From CAIOYC01 sp964243985 (GTDB taxonomy: Bacteria; Pseudomonadota; Alphaproteobacteria; Caulobacterales; Caulobacteraceae): 18,053 nucleotides of DNA. Both the position numbers and the translations under genes were made by a program. The notes beneath the pieces are model-generated. The model did no database searches and was not told the origin of the DNA. It saw nothing but the letters and a program-made list of their open reading frames with translations. The stretch covers positions 1 through 18,053 of the forward strand of contig CAXTHJ010000059.1 of NCBI GenBank assembly GCA_964243985.1. The letters run 5' to 3'. Of this stretch, positions 1 through 7,092 are shown in pieces; the stretch's first letter is position 1; the number at the start of each line of letters is the position of its first letter.

Positions 1-2
1 GT

Positions 3-671
3 CTCGCCCTTGGGACGTGGCTGATCGTCGGCAGCCTGAGCGAACTGGTGACCCGGGTCAGGGCGGGCGCAGCGCCGGTGGGCGAGACCCTGCGCCGCCT
101 CGGTGGTCTGCCGCGCGGCCAGTGGGGCATGACGCTCGCCCATGCGGGCCTCGGCGTCTTCGTGCTCGGCGCCGCGTTCGAGACCGCTGGCCGCATCGAC
201 GCCGCCGAGGCCCTAGCCGTCGGCCAGGGCCTGCACGTCGGCCAATACGTCCTGACCTTGAAGTCCGTCGCCCCAAACGAGGGGCCCAACTACGCCGCCG
301 AGCGGGCGGTGCTCTCCGTCACTGGCCCGAACGGCGTCGTCTCGCCCGACGTGACGCCCGAGCGCCGCTTCTACCCCGCCAACCGCCAGACCACCTCGCA
401 GGTGGCGATCCAGCGGCACGGCGCCAGCGACCTCTACGTGGTGGTGGGCGAGCGGCGGGCGGGCGCCCCATCTTCTGCTGGGAAGGCGACGTGGCTGATC
501 CGCGCTTACTGGAACCCCTGGGCCCGCTTCATCTTTGGGGGTCCGATCCTGATGGCGCTGGGCGGGTTGATCTCCCTCTCCGACCGGCGGCTCCGGCTGG
601 CGGCCGGGGCGAAGCGGCGGGCGGTTCAGCCTGTGCGCGGCGGTGAAGCGACGCCAGTCTCGGCTACCTGA
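3..671 (+). CDS. ccmF: Cytochrome c maturation protein CcmF, C-terminal part (5' end outside window)
   Basis: CcmF is the inner-membrane heme lyase subunit that attaches heme to apocytochrome c in the periplasm (system I maturation). The open frame runs in from the window edge, so only the last 222 residues are visible. They begin in a membrane segment (LALGTWLIVGSLSELVTRV) followed by WGMTLAHAGLGVFVLGAAFE, a typical late CcmF helix with a conserved His. A periplasmic beta-rich domain of about 110 residues follows, with the ERRFYPANRQTTS segment seen in CcmF proteins. The last transmembrane helix (WARFIFGGPILMALGGLIS) ends in the family signature SLSDRRLR, and a short basic cytoplasmic tail closes the protein. 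The stop overlaps the stop of the convergent pseI by 8 bp. No ccmG or ccmH follows, although these often lie downstream of ccmF, so they must be elsewhere. The family call is firm; the true start cannot be seen. Confidence 0.9.
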   Translation, partial: LALGTWLIVGSLSELVTRVRAGAAPVGETLRRLGGLPRGQWGMTLAHAGLGVFVLGAAFETAGRIDAAEALAVGQGLHVGQYVLTLKSVAPNEGPNYAAERAVLSVTGPNGVVSPDVTPERRFYPANRQTTSQVAIQRHGASDLYVVVGERRAGAPSSAGKATWLIRAYWNPWARFIFGGPILMALGGLISLSDRRLRLAAGAKRRAVQPVRGGEATPVSAT

Positions 672-1710
672 GCATATCCCAAGCCGCCGGCTCGCCCCGC
701 TTCAGGTCGCGGGCGGCGGCGCGGCCCAAGACCTCCGGCAGGCGCTTAGGCGGAAGGCCGAAGCCTGGGCGGATGGAGCGGACGTCCGCGGCGGTGAGCA
801 CCGTCCCCTTGGCCACATCCCGCATCACATAGAGCGAGCGGCGAAACTGCTTGTTCGCCACTTCATCCGGGCCGCGGACGAGGTCGCCGTTCCCGAGCGC
901 GCTCCAGGCGTTGCGGCAATCCTCCACCAGCCGTTTCAGCTCATCGGGCTCCAGGCTGAAGGCGGCGTCCGGTCCGCCGTCGGCGCGGGCGAGTGTGAAG
1001 TGCTTTTCGATGATGCAGGCGCCCAGCGCGATGGCGGCGACAGCGGTGGAGGTTCCCGGGGTGTGATCCGAGAGGCCGGCGACGCAGTCGTAGTCCGCGG
1101 CGAGGCGGGGCATAGCTCCAAGGTTTGCGTCCTCATACCGCGCGGGATAGGCGCTGACACAATGCAGGAGCGCCAGGCCGCCGTCGCCGGCTCCTCGCGC
1201 CGCCGCGACCGCCTCGGCGATCTCCTCCGGGCTCGTCATGCCGGTGGAGATGATCAGCGGTTTGCCGCTGGCCGCCGCCCGCTGGATCAGAGGCAGGTCG
1301 ATGGCTTCGAAAGAGGCGATCTTGTAGGCGGGGGCGTCCAGCCCCTCCAGCAGATCGATCGCCGTATCGTCGAAGGGAGAGGAGAAGACGATCAACCCTC
1401 GTTTGCGCGCGTGTTCGAACAAGGGGGCGTGCCATTCAAAGGGGGTGAAGGCTTCGGCGTAGAGGTCATGCAGGGTGCGCCCGGCCCAGAGACCGCCCTC
1501 GATGCGGAAGCCCGGCCCGTCGTGATCCAGGGTAATGGTGTCGGGGGTGTAGGTCTGCAGCTTCACCGCCTCGGCGCCCGCGTCAGCGGCGGCGTCGATG
1601 AGGGCCATGGCGCGGTTCAGGCTGCCGTTGTGGTTGCCGGACAGCTCGGCGATCACCAGGGGCGGGTGCGCCGGGCCGATGGGGCGGCCTGCGATGGCGA
1701 ACGGTTTCAT
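664..1710 (-). CDS. pseI: Pseudaminic acid synthase (NeuB/PseI family)
   Basis: The enzyme condenses phosphoenolpyruvate with 2,4-diacetamido-2,4,6-trideoxy-altrose to make pseudaminic acid, the sugar that decorates flagellins; Caulobacter annotations call it neuB. The 348 residues match the family length. An N-terminal TIM-barrel NeuB domain (about 15-260) has AELSGNHNGS at 21-30 and LQTYTPDTIT at 51-60. The wording 'ELSGNHNGS' and 'YTPDT' favours PseI over sialic acid synthases. Putative metal-binding histidines lie at H216 (SDHTPGT) and H237 (EKHF). A C-terminal SAF/antifreeze-like domain (about 288-347) contains RRSLYV and the proline-rich PGFGLPP. The ATG has an AAGG about 5 bases upstream. 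The gene is divergent from the PseH-like acetyltransferase across 121 bp, which supports the pseudaminic rather than legionaminic or sialic assignment. Substrate specificity is inferred from motifs. Confidence 0.9.
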   Translation of the reverse strand: MKPFAIAGRPIGPAHPPLVIAELSGNHNGSLNRAMALIDAAADAGAEAVKLQTYTPDTITLDHDGPGFRIEGGLWAGRTLHDLYAEAFTPFEWHAPLFEHARKRGLIVFSSPFDDTAIDLLEGLDAPAYKIASFEAIDLPLIQRAAASGKPLIISTGMTSPEEIAEAVAAARGAGDGGLALLHCVSAYPARYEDANLGAMPRLAADYDCVAGLSDHTPGTSTAVAAIALGACIIEKHFTLARADGGPDAAFSLEPDELKRLVEDCRNAWSALGNGDLVRGPDEVANKQFRRSLYVMRDVAKGTVLTAADVRSIRPGFGLPPKRLPEVLGRAAARDLKRGEPAAWDMLR

Positions 1711-1831
1711 GGCGACCTTGCGTAAAAAATCCGGCCTGCCTCGCCGCTCACAAGAGAATGGCGCAAACAGGCCCTAGGAAGATGGCTAAAGGGCGTTAAG
1801 ACTTTCTCGCCGCCGCCGTACCGAGTGATTC

Positions 1832-2386
1832 ATGCCGATCAGCCTACGCGACGTGGAAGCCGATGATGTGGACCGCCTGTTCCAATGGCGCAGCGAGCCG
1901 GAGGTGGATCGCTGGATGTACTCCGTTCCGCCGACGCGGGCGCATCACCAGGAATGGTTCGACGCCTTCATGGTCGATCCGGACCGCAAGGGCTGGATCA
2001 TCCTGCGGGACGGAGCGCCGTCCGGGTCTCTGACGCTGGAAGGGCTGGTGAGCGCTCAGCGGCGGGCCAAATGGGGCTGGTACATCGGCGATGCGGAGGC
2101 CCGGGGCCGGGGTGCGGGCCGCGCGGCTCAGGCGCTGGGCCTCGATCAGGCATTCGGGGAGTACGGCCTGCAGAAGGTTTGGTCCGAGGTGCGGGCGGAG
2201 AATGAGACCGCGCTGAAGGCCCAGGCTTGGGCGGGCTTCAAGCGCGAAGGGTATCTGCGCCGCCATGCCTACAAGCACGGCGAGTTTCGGGATGTGGCCC
2301 TGATGTCGATCCTGAAGGAGGAGTGGGCGGCGCGCCGGTCAGCGGTGGTGAAGGCGCTGGTGACGTCGGGACTGATCCGGGGTTAG
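1832..2386 (+). CDS. pseH: GNAT N-acetyltransferase, PseH/FlmH type
   Basis: This is a GNAT-fold acetyltransferase of 184 residues. It probably N-acetylates the 4-amino group of the UDP-4-amino-4,6-dideoxy-AltNAc intermediate in pseudaminic acid synthesis; the Caulobacter name would be flmH. The N-terminus ISLRDVEADDVDRLFQWRSEPEV is typical of the RimJ/RimL-like PseH group, with a W at 19 and WMYS at 28-31. The acetyl-CoA loop is ARGRGAGRA around residues 90-98, and the final helix-strand ends in AWAGFKREGYLRRHAYKHGEFRDVALMSIL, the usual pattern for sugar-amine acetyltransferases. The ATG has only a weak GAG upstream. The neighbouring divergent pseI supports the pathway. A RimJ-type protein acetyltransferase is the alternative and is less likely in this context. 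Confidence 0.82.
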   Translation: MPISLRDVEADDVDRLFQWRSEPEVDRWMYSVPPTRAHHQEWFDAFMVDPDRKGWIILRDGAPSGSLTLEGLVSAQRRAKWGWYIGDAEARGRGAGRAAQALGLDQAFGEYGLQKVWSEVRAENETALKAQAWAGFKREGYLRRHAYKHGEFRDVALMSILKEEWAARRSAVVKALVTSGLIRG

Positions 2387-2393
2387 CTATCCT

Positions 2394-2441
2394 TCTCCCC
2401 TTGCGGGCTCGAATCGATCGGCTGCGAAACCCGCAGGGAGA
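2394..2441. repeat. REP-like interrupted palindrome downstream of the acetyltransferase
   Basis: TCTCCC, a 2-base bulge and TGCGGG (2394-2407) pair with CCCGCAGGGAGA (2430-2441), forming a 12-bp stem with a 22-base loop. The CTCCCCTTGCGGG core resembles the short intergenic palindromes common in alphaproteobacterial genomes and recurs at the right end of the window (18018-18040). It begins 8 bases after the stop of the acetyltransferase gene and may help end that transcript, but there is no T-run. Confidence 0.5.
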
Positions 2442-2502
2442 CAGGGGCGCACAGCTTCGCGTCCTCCGCGCTTCACACGTGAGTTGGTGAGGGTATGGAT
2501 CC

Positions 2503-2518
2503 AGGCGTTTAGCTTGCT
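2503..2518 (+). promoter_or_regulatory. Candidate sigma-54 promoter (-24/-12) for the FlaEY-like gene
   Basis: AGGCGTTTAGCTTGCT matches the sigma-54 consensus TGGCACG-N4-TTGCW at the invariant GG (2504-2505) and GC (2516-2517), with the required 10 bases between them. The -12 element TTGCT is complete, and only the leading T and the ACG part of the -24 block differ. A start near 2529 would leave a leader of about 80 bases that contains the 2545-2574 hairpin. Many Caulobacter late flagellar genes use sigma-54 promoters, so the match fits the gene. It is a pattern match only. Confidence 0.5.
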
Positions 2519-2544
2519 GGGTCCGCGGGCTCGGCGGAGTTTAT

Positions 2545-2574
2545 CCTCGGGCGGAGCTTTGCTCCGACCCGGGG
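2545..2574 (+). repeat. Strong hairpin in the leader of the FlaEY-like gene
   Basis: CGGAGC (2552-2557), a TTT loop and GCTCCG (2561-2566) form the inner stem. The outer arms CCTCGGG (2545-2551) and CCCGGGG (2568-2574) extend it to about 13 pairs, with one bulged A at 2567 and one T-G pair. The hairpin ends about 20 bases before the Shine-Dalgarno sequence of the next gene. It could be a REP element, a terminator for the upstream transcript, or a 5' leader structure; there is no T-run. Confidence 0.55.
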
Positions 2575-2607
2575 GCCGCCTCGGGGATGACTGAGGGGGA
2601 AAGACGC

Positions 2608-5400
2608 GTGTTAACCTCCCGTCAGCTTGGCGGGGGGATACTGCGGCCTGGTTTCCTGCGTCTGGTGTCCGCCGTGGCGATCTCGATCTCCGCCGACCTG
2701 CTGCTCAACTATTATGACGCCAAGGCGGGAATCGGTGCCGCAGCCACCGGCTCTGGAAACACCTCCTCCAGCACCGCCGCGCCAACGCCGCCGTGGCAGT
2801 CCACCTCCACCGCGCCGCAACAGAGCGCGCTGGTGAAGTCGGTGCTGAACGGCTCGACCTTCTTCAATCCGTCGGCGGCCCAGCTCACCTCTTCCGGCGG
2901 GACGGAGAGCGCCGACTACAAGAACCTGTTCGCCCTCTACCAGGGGGTCACGGCGCTGCAGGGCCTCGCGACCAACGCCAGCGCCACAGGGGTCACCGCC
3001 AGCCAGCTGGCCTCGTACCAGGCCGCTTTCACCAAGGGAATGAGCCAGCTCTCGACATTCCTCGGCCAGACCAGCTTCAAGGGATTGGACGTCTCCGAAG
3101 GCACGTTGACATCCAGCGACCAGACCAAGGCCGGCGCGCCGGTCTCCACCAACGACTACACCACCGGCACGGTTTTCACCGGCGCCGCCAATGATCCTGT
3201 GCCATCGTTCGCGGGGGACGTCGCCTTCGCCATGAACCTCACCGACACCCACGGCGTGGTGAAAACGATCAACTTCAATCTCGACGACATGGGTTCGACG
3301 CCCCGCACGATGGGCAATGTGGTGAACTACCTGAACAGCCAGCTGTCCACCGCCGGGGTGAAGACGCGGTTCAAGACCGTGGACACCCCGGGCGTGCCGC
3401 AGACCACCACGGTGAACGGCAAGAGCGTCACCCTCTCCACGCCGCCGGACAGCTACGCCCTGCAGATCCTCGGCACCACCACCGAGGCGGTCAGCTTCAC
3501 CGCGCCCGCCACCGCGCCCGCCGTCTATCTCACCTCGTCGTCCGGCACGGCCTCCACCGCCGCGACCTCGACCACGGCGGCGGTCACCGGCGACCAGACC
3601 CAGAATCTTCTGAAGTTCGACACCAGCACGAGCGACCCTTCGACCTCGCTGGTGGTCAACAACGCCATGCAGTCGGCCGTCTCCTCGGCGCTCGCCAGCG
3701 CCACCGGACCGGACGGCTCGCTCTACGTGGTGGCCAATGTGGATGCGACCACGGCTGACGGACAGACCCTCAACGGCACGCAGGACGTGGCCTTGATGAA
3801 GTACGATTCTTCCGGGAACCTGACCTACACCCGCACCCTCGGCGCGGCCAACAGCGCCACAGGCTACGCCATCGCCGTCTCCCAGGACGGATCGAGCGTG
3901 GCCGTGGCCGGATCGGTCACCGGCGAGCTGGACGCCAACAACACCGGCGAGAACGCCAGCTCCACCAACAGCTTCGTCAGCGAATACTCCGCCGCCCTCG
4001 GCAGCGAACAGTGGACCTCGACTCAGGCCTCAAACGCGGGAGACTCCGCGACGGGGGTAGCGTTCGGCGCCGACGGCTCGGTCTATGTCACCGGCACGAC
4101 CCAAAGCCGGATGCCCGACGGCGGCGTGGAGGTCGGCGGCCAGGACGGCTATCTTCGCAGTTACAGCCCTACCGGCCAGCTCGCCTCCACCACCCAGTTC
4201 GGCACCGCCGGCACGGACAAGCCGGCTGGCATCGCTGTTTCCGGCAGCTCGATCTACATCGCGGGCTCGGAGAGCGGGGACGCCGTGGTTCGCCAGTTCA
4301 CCATCCCCTCCGCCGGCGCGCCTGTAGCGGGCGCGGTGCGGGACCTTGGATCGCTGCAGGGGGGCAATGTGGTGGGCGTCGGCGTCAACACCGACGGGTC
4401 GGTGGTGGTGGCGGGCTCCACCCGCAACAGCGCCCTGTCAGCCGGAACCGTCACCAGCGCCTATCAGAGCGGCAGGTCGGGCTTCGTCGCCACCCTTGGC
4501 GCGAACCTCACCCCATCGTCGTCGGACAGCCTCAGCTATGTGGCCACGTCCGGCGATCTGACCGCCAGCGCCATGACCCTCTCGGGCGGGCAGGTTTATC
4601 TGGCGGGGCAGGTGGCCACCACCGCCCCGGCCGGCAGCGGCCTCACCAACACCACCGCCGGCTATGTGGCCGAGGTCGACCCCACCAGCGGCGGAGTGAC
4701 CTGGTCGCAACAGTTCCAGGGTATGGACGACAAGGCCGCGCCCACCTCCGTCGCCGTAGCCTCCACCGGCGCCTCGGTGCTGGACCAGCTCGGCTTGCCG
4801 AGCTCGATCAACTACAACACCTCGACGCTGCTGGTGGACAACACCAGCCTTCGGACCGGGGACAGCTTTTATGTCAAGAGCGGGTCCGGCGCCGCGCAGC
4901 AGGTGACCATCGCCGCCAACGACACCCTGCAGACCCTGGCTACCAAGATCTCCCGCGCCTCCGGCTTTACGGTGACGGCGACGACGCCAACGGTCAGCGG
5001 CGACACCCAGCTGAAGATCGTGCCTGCCAACAGCACCCAGTCGGTGCAGCTTCTCTCCGGCCCCGCCGGGTCGGACGCCCTGGGCGGCCTCGGCCTTTCC
5101 CCTGGCACGCTCAGCACTGACGTCGGCCAGACCTCCACCGCCAGCCACGCCGCCAAGGTGACCCTGGGGCTGAACCTCACCGGCCTGCTGAACCTGAACT
5201 CCGCGACCTCGGCCAAGCAGGCTGTGACGGCCTTGAACCTGGCGTCGGCCAAGATCCAGAACGCCTATCAGAGCCTATCCAACCCGAGCTCCAGCTCGAC
5301 CGCGACCACCAGCGCGGCATCCGCCGCCGATCTGGCCTACATCAATTCGCGCACGGCCAATTACACGCTGGCCTTGGAGCGCCTTACCGGCTCCGGCTAA
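2608..5400 (+). CDS. flaEY: Large Ser/Thr/Ala-rich flagellar protein, probable FlaEY homologue
   Basis: The protein is low in complexity and rich in Ser, Thr, Ala and Gly, like secreted axial flagellar proteins. The GTG at 2608 is preferred because AGGGGG lies 8 bases upstream; the ATG at 2587 has no properly spaced ribosome site. A helical N-terminus (ISADLLLNYYDAKAGIG) is followed by a Ser/Thr-rich linker. A first beta domain (about 195-311) has a FliD/flagellin-hook feel. A central region (about 348-724) repeats blades such as GSVYVTGTT, SSIYIAGSE and GQVYLAGQV, resembling SBBP-type beta-propeller repeats. A segment near 737-836 with VTIAANDTLQTLATKISRAS resembles the Flagellin_IN motif, and a helical C-terminus follows. 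In Caulobacter, FlaEY affects flagellin expression and lies near flagellin-modification genes and ssb, which matches this layout. The symbol comes from architecture and context; the molecular function is not shown here. Confidence 0.6.
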   Translation: MLTSRQLGGGILRPGFLRLVSAVAISISADLLLNYYDAKAGIGAAATGSGNTSSSTAAPTPPWQSTSTAPQQSALVKSVLNGSTFFNPSAAQLTSSGGTESADYKNLFALYQGVTALQGLATNASATGVTASQLASYQAAFTKGMSQLSTFLGQTSFKGLDVSEGTLTSSDQTKAGAPVSTNDYTTGTVFTGAANDPVPSFAGDVAFAMNLTDTHGVVKTINFNLDDMGSTPRTMGNVVNYLNSQLSTAGVKTRFKTVDTPGVPQTTTVNGKSVTLSTPPDSYALQILGTTTEAVSFTAPATAPAVYLTSSSGTASTAATSTTAAVTGDQTQNLLKFDTSTSDPSTSLVVNNAMQSAVSSALASATGPDGSLYVVANVDATTADGQTLNGTQDVALMKYDSSGNLTYTRTLGAANSATGYAIAVSQDGSSVAVAGSVTGELDANNTGENASSTNSFVSEYSAALGSEQWTSTQASNAGDSATGVAFGADGSVYVTGTTQSRMPDGGVEVGGQDGYLRSYSPTGQLASTTQFGTAGTDKPAGIAVSGSSIYIAGSESGDAVVRQFTIPSAGAPVAGAVRDLGSLQGGNVVGVGVNTDGSVVVAGSTRNSALSAGTVTSAYQSGRSGFVATLGANLTPSSSDSLSYVATSGDLTASAMTLSGGQVYLAGQVATTAPAGSGLTNTTAGYVAEVDPTSGGVTWSQQFQGMDDKAAPTSVAVASTGASVLDQLGLPSSINYNTSTLLVDNTSLRTGDSFYVKSGSGAAQQVTIAANDTLQTLATKISRASGFTVTATTPTVSGDTQLKIVPANSTQSVQLLSGPAGSDALGGLGLSPGTLSTDVGQTSTASHAAKVTLGLNLTGLLNLNSATSAKQAVTALNLASAKIQNAYQSLSNPSSSSTATTSAASAADLAYINSRTANYTLALERLTGSG

Positions 5401-5424
5401 GCTCCCGGATTTCGCGCAATCAGA

Positions 5425-5448
5425 GGGCGCGACTTGCGTCTGGCGCCC
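5425..5448 (+). terminator. GC-rich hairpin after the FlaEY-like gene
   Basis: GGGCGC (5425-5430) pairs with GCGCCC (5443-5448), and inner GAC and GTC can pair around a TTGC loop. It lies 25 bases after the stop and 21 bases before the next start. No T-run follows, so it may only attenuate or may be a processing signal. Confidence 0.35.
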
Positions 5449-5468
5449 GTCCGGCTTAGCGAAGGGGC

Positions 5469-6146
5469 GTGAAGAACGCTCTGCAAGATCGCCGGGTCGT
5501 GGCCGCTATCGGGGGCGGCGCCGCCCTGTTGCTGGCGATCCTTCTCGGCGCCTTTCTCCTTCGCGGCCATCACCATCAGGACGCGACGCCGGCTTCCCTT
5601 CAAGCCGCCGCGGCAGGGCTGCAGATCCAGCCGGGCGCGGCGGACAGCAGCACCTCGTCCACCAAGCCCCTGCGCTGCTTCGTCGGCGGCCAGTTCACCG
5701 GCATGGAGACGGTGGCCGATTGCGCCAAGAAGAACGGCGTATCCGCCCAGGCCCTGGACGTTGGGCTCGATCCCGCCACCGGCGCGGTGACCGCCGCCAG
5801 CGGCACCCTGGCCCCGCCGGTGCAGGCCGCGCCCCCAGCGCAAGCGGACGCCGATGAGCCGCAGAAGGTCGAGCAAGCCCAGGCCGCGCCGCCGCCCGCT
5901 GCTCCGGGAGACTGCCTGCGCTATACCCCTGACGGCTGGCGCGGCGCGGGGGCGGGCGTCTCCCTGAACCAATGTATCCGCACCCTGTTCGACGGCCGCT
6001 GCGAGCGGGCCGGCGAGGCGCTTTACGGCCGATGGGGGCAACAGACCCTGCGCCTCGTGCCCGGCCGGGTGGAGATGTCCTCCGACAACCGCAGCTTCCA
6101 TCCCCTGGTGTCGCAAAATCAGGATTGCGCCCTACCGCCGGGGTGA
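5469..6146 (+). CDS. Hypothetical single-span membrane protein with a cysteine-rich periplasmic part
   Basis: I do not recognise a named family. The 225-residue product has a short basic N-terminus, one transmembrane helix (about 10-32, AAIGGGAALLLAILLGAFLL) and no signal-peptidase site. The rest, on topology rules, should face the periplasm. Six cysteines (70, 85, 149, 169, 178, 220) fall into two clusters separated by a Pro/Ala/Gln linker (about 115-146), which suggests two small disulfide-stabilised modules. The first module carries CFVGGQFTGMETVADCAKKN and LDVGLDPATG. The GTG start has AAGGGG almost touching it, a poor spacing, so the start is uncertain. It lies 68 bp after the FlaEY-like gene and 21 bp before a lipoprotein gene, so it could share a transcript with either. 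A flagellar or envelope role is possible but unproven. Confidence 0.6.
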   Translation: MKNALQDRRVVAAIGGGAALLLAILLGAFLLRGHHHQDATPASLQAAAAGLQIQPGAADSSTSSTKPLRCFVGGQFTGMETVADCAKKNGVSAQALDVGLDPATGAVTAASGTLAPPVQAAPPAQADADEPQKVEQAQAAPPPAAPGDCLRYTPDGWRGAGAGVSLNQCIRTLFDGRCERAGEALYGRWGQQTLRLVPGRVEMSSDNRSFHPLVSQNQDCALPPG

Positions 6147-6167
6147 CCCTTGGTGTAGCAAGGACCG

Positions 6168-6560
6168 ATGAAAATCCGGCCGATCTTCGCCGCGTTCCTC
6201 GCCGGCTCCGCGCTCTTCGCCCTCCCGTTGTCCGCCTGCGATCACTCTCCAAGGCCGCCGGGGGATGTGGGCGTCTGCTACCAATATGTGACGCCCAAGG
6301 GCGCCAAGCCTAAGTTCAACGTGCTGGAGCAGAACGTGCCGAGCCTGGAGGTCTGCGCCGGCGCGCTGGAGGCCATGCGGCTGAAGTTCCTGAGCCTCGG
6401 CGGCAATCAGCTGACCGTCACCGGCGCCTATCAATCCAAGTTCCTCTTCGTTGAGCAGGAAGGCATCTTCACCGCCGACACGTTGAACGGGTCTAGCTAT
6501 CTGGCCCTGGTGCGTACTGACGACGGGCGGCTGGCGCAGCCGGGCGCCGTGCGCCATTAA
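6168..6560 (+). CDS. Small hypothetical lipoprotein
   Basis: The 130-residue product starts with a lipoprotein signal: basic MKIR, a hydrophobic core, and the lipobox L21-S22-A23-C24. The residue after the cysteine is Asp, which in the E. coli Lol system keeps lipoproteins in the inner membrane; whether that holds here is unknown. The mature part is about 107 residues with two further cysteines (37 and 63) that may form a disulfide. A recognisable stretch is LTVTGAYQSKFLFVEQEGIF near 82-101. AGGA lies 3 bases before the ATG. It follows the six-cysteine membrane protein by 21 bp and probably shares its transcript. ssb is 91 bp downstream but has its own SOS-type control region, so it is likely a separate unit. 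No function can be given. Confidence 0.65.
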   Translation: MKIRPIFAAFLAGSALFALPLSACDHSPRPPGDVGVCYQYVTPKGAKPKFNVLEQNVPSLEVCAGALEAMRLKFLSLGGNQLTVTGAYQSKFLFVEQEGIFTADTLNGSSYLALVRTDDGRLAQPGAVRH

Positions 6561-6563
6561 GGC

Positions 6564-6599
6564 TTGACTCTCGTCGGGTGATGAGAACGTAAATAGAAC
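6564..6599 (+). promoter_or_regulatory. ssb promoter region with LexA (SOS) box
   Basis: GAAC at 6585-6588 and GAAC at 6596-6599 are separated by exactly 7 bases (GTAAATA). This is the direct-repeat LexA operator known in alphaproteobacteria (GTTC-N7-GTTC on the other strand). A TTGACT at 6564-6569 is a good -35 element, which places the -10 region inside the LexA box, so bound LexA would block the promoter. The box starts 67 bases before the ssb ATG. Confidence 0.75.
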
Positions 6600-6651
6600 A
6601 TTAATGAATGATGGCGGCGCCGGGGCGCGGCCTTAGCGAGGAGACCAGCCC

Positions 6652-7092
6652 ATGGCCGGCAGCGTCAATAAAGTCATCCTAGTGGGCAATCTCGGCAAGG
6701 ACCCGGAGATTCGCACGCTCAACTCCGGGGACCGCGTCGCCAACCTCCGCATCGCCACCTCCGAGACTTGGCGCGACAAGAACTCCGGCGAGCGCAAGGA
6801 GAAGACCGAGTGGCACCAGGTGGTGATCTTCAACGATAATCTCGTGAAGGTGGCGGAGAACTATCTGAAGAAGGGCTCCACCATCTACATCGAAGGCTCG
6901 CTTCAGACCCGCAAATGGGCCGACGCCCAGGGGGTGGAGAAATATTCCACTGAGATTGTGCTGCAGAAATTCCGCGGCGAGCTGACCATGCTCGGCGGTC
7001 GCGCCGGCGGCGGCTTTGGCGGCCGAGCGCAGCAGGGTTCCGGTCCCAAGGAGAGCTTCGCCGCCGACCTCGACGACGACATTCCCTTTTGA
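6652..7092 (+). CDS. ssb: Single-stranded DNA-binding protein
   Basis: SSB coats single-stranded DNA in replication, recombination and repair, and recruits partner proteins through its C-terminal tip. The N-terminal OB fold (about 1-112) starts MAGSVNKVILVGNLGKDPEIR and contains TEWHQVVIFNDNL, GSTIYIEGSLQTRKW and YSTEIVLQ, all classic SSB segments. A short Gly/Arg-rich linker (about 113-137) leads to the acidic tip DDDIPF, the partner-binding motif. At 146 residues it is shorter than E. coli SSB (178), because of a short linker. GAGGAG lies 8 bases before the ATG, which supports the start. A LexA-type operator directly upstream suggests SOS induction. The gene is followed by a 15-bp tandem repeat that can also form a hairpin. 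Confidence 0.97.
   Translation: MAGSVNKVILVGNLGKDPEIRTLNSGDRVANLRIATSETWRDKNSGERKEKTEWHQVVIFNDNLVKVAENYLKKGSTIYIEGSLQTRKWADAQGVEKYSTEIVLQKFRGELTMLGGRAGGGFGGRAQQGSGPKESFAADLDDDIPF

Noticed and set aside
643..1725. A 360-codon plus-strand frame opposite pseI.
   Set aside because: It is the antisense of a gene with clear PseI motifs, and its protein is compositionally odd with no family features; GC-rich DNA often leaves such frames open.
1711..1831. A possible sigma-54 site (GG-N9-GC around 1760-1775) between pseI and the acetyltransferase gene.
   Set aside because: The spacing is one base short of the invariant GG-N10-GC on both strands, and the flanking consensus is poor.
4011..5148. Long frames on both strands inside the FlaEY-like gene.
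   Set aside because: They follow the repetitive, GC-rich third-position pattern of the main gene and show Arg-rich shadow composition.
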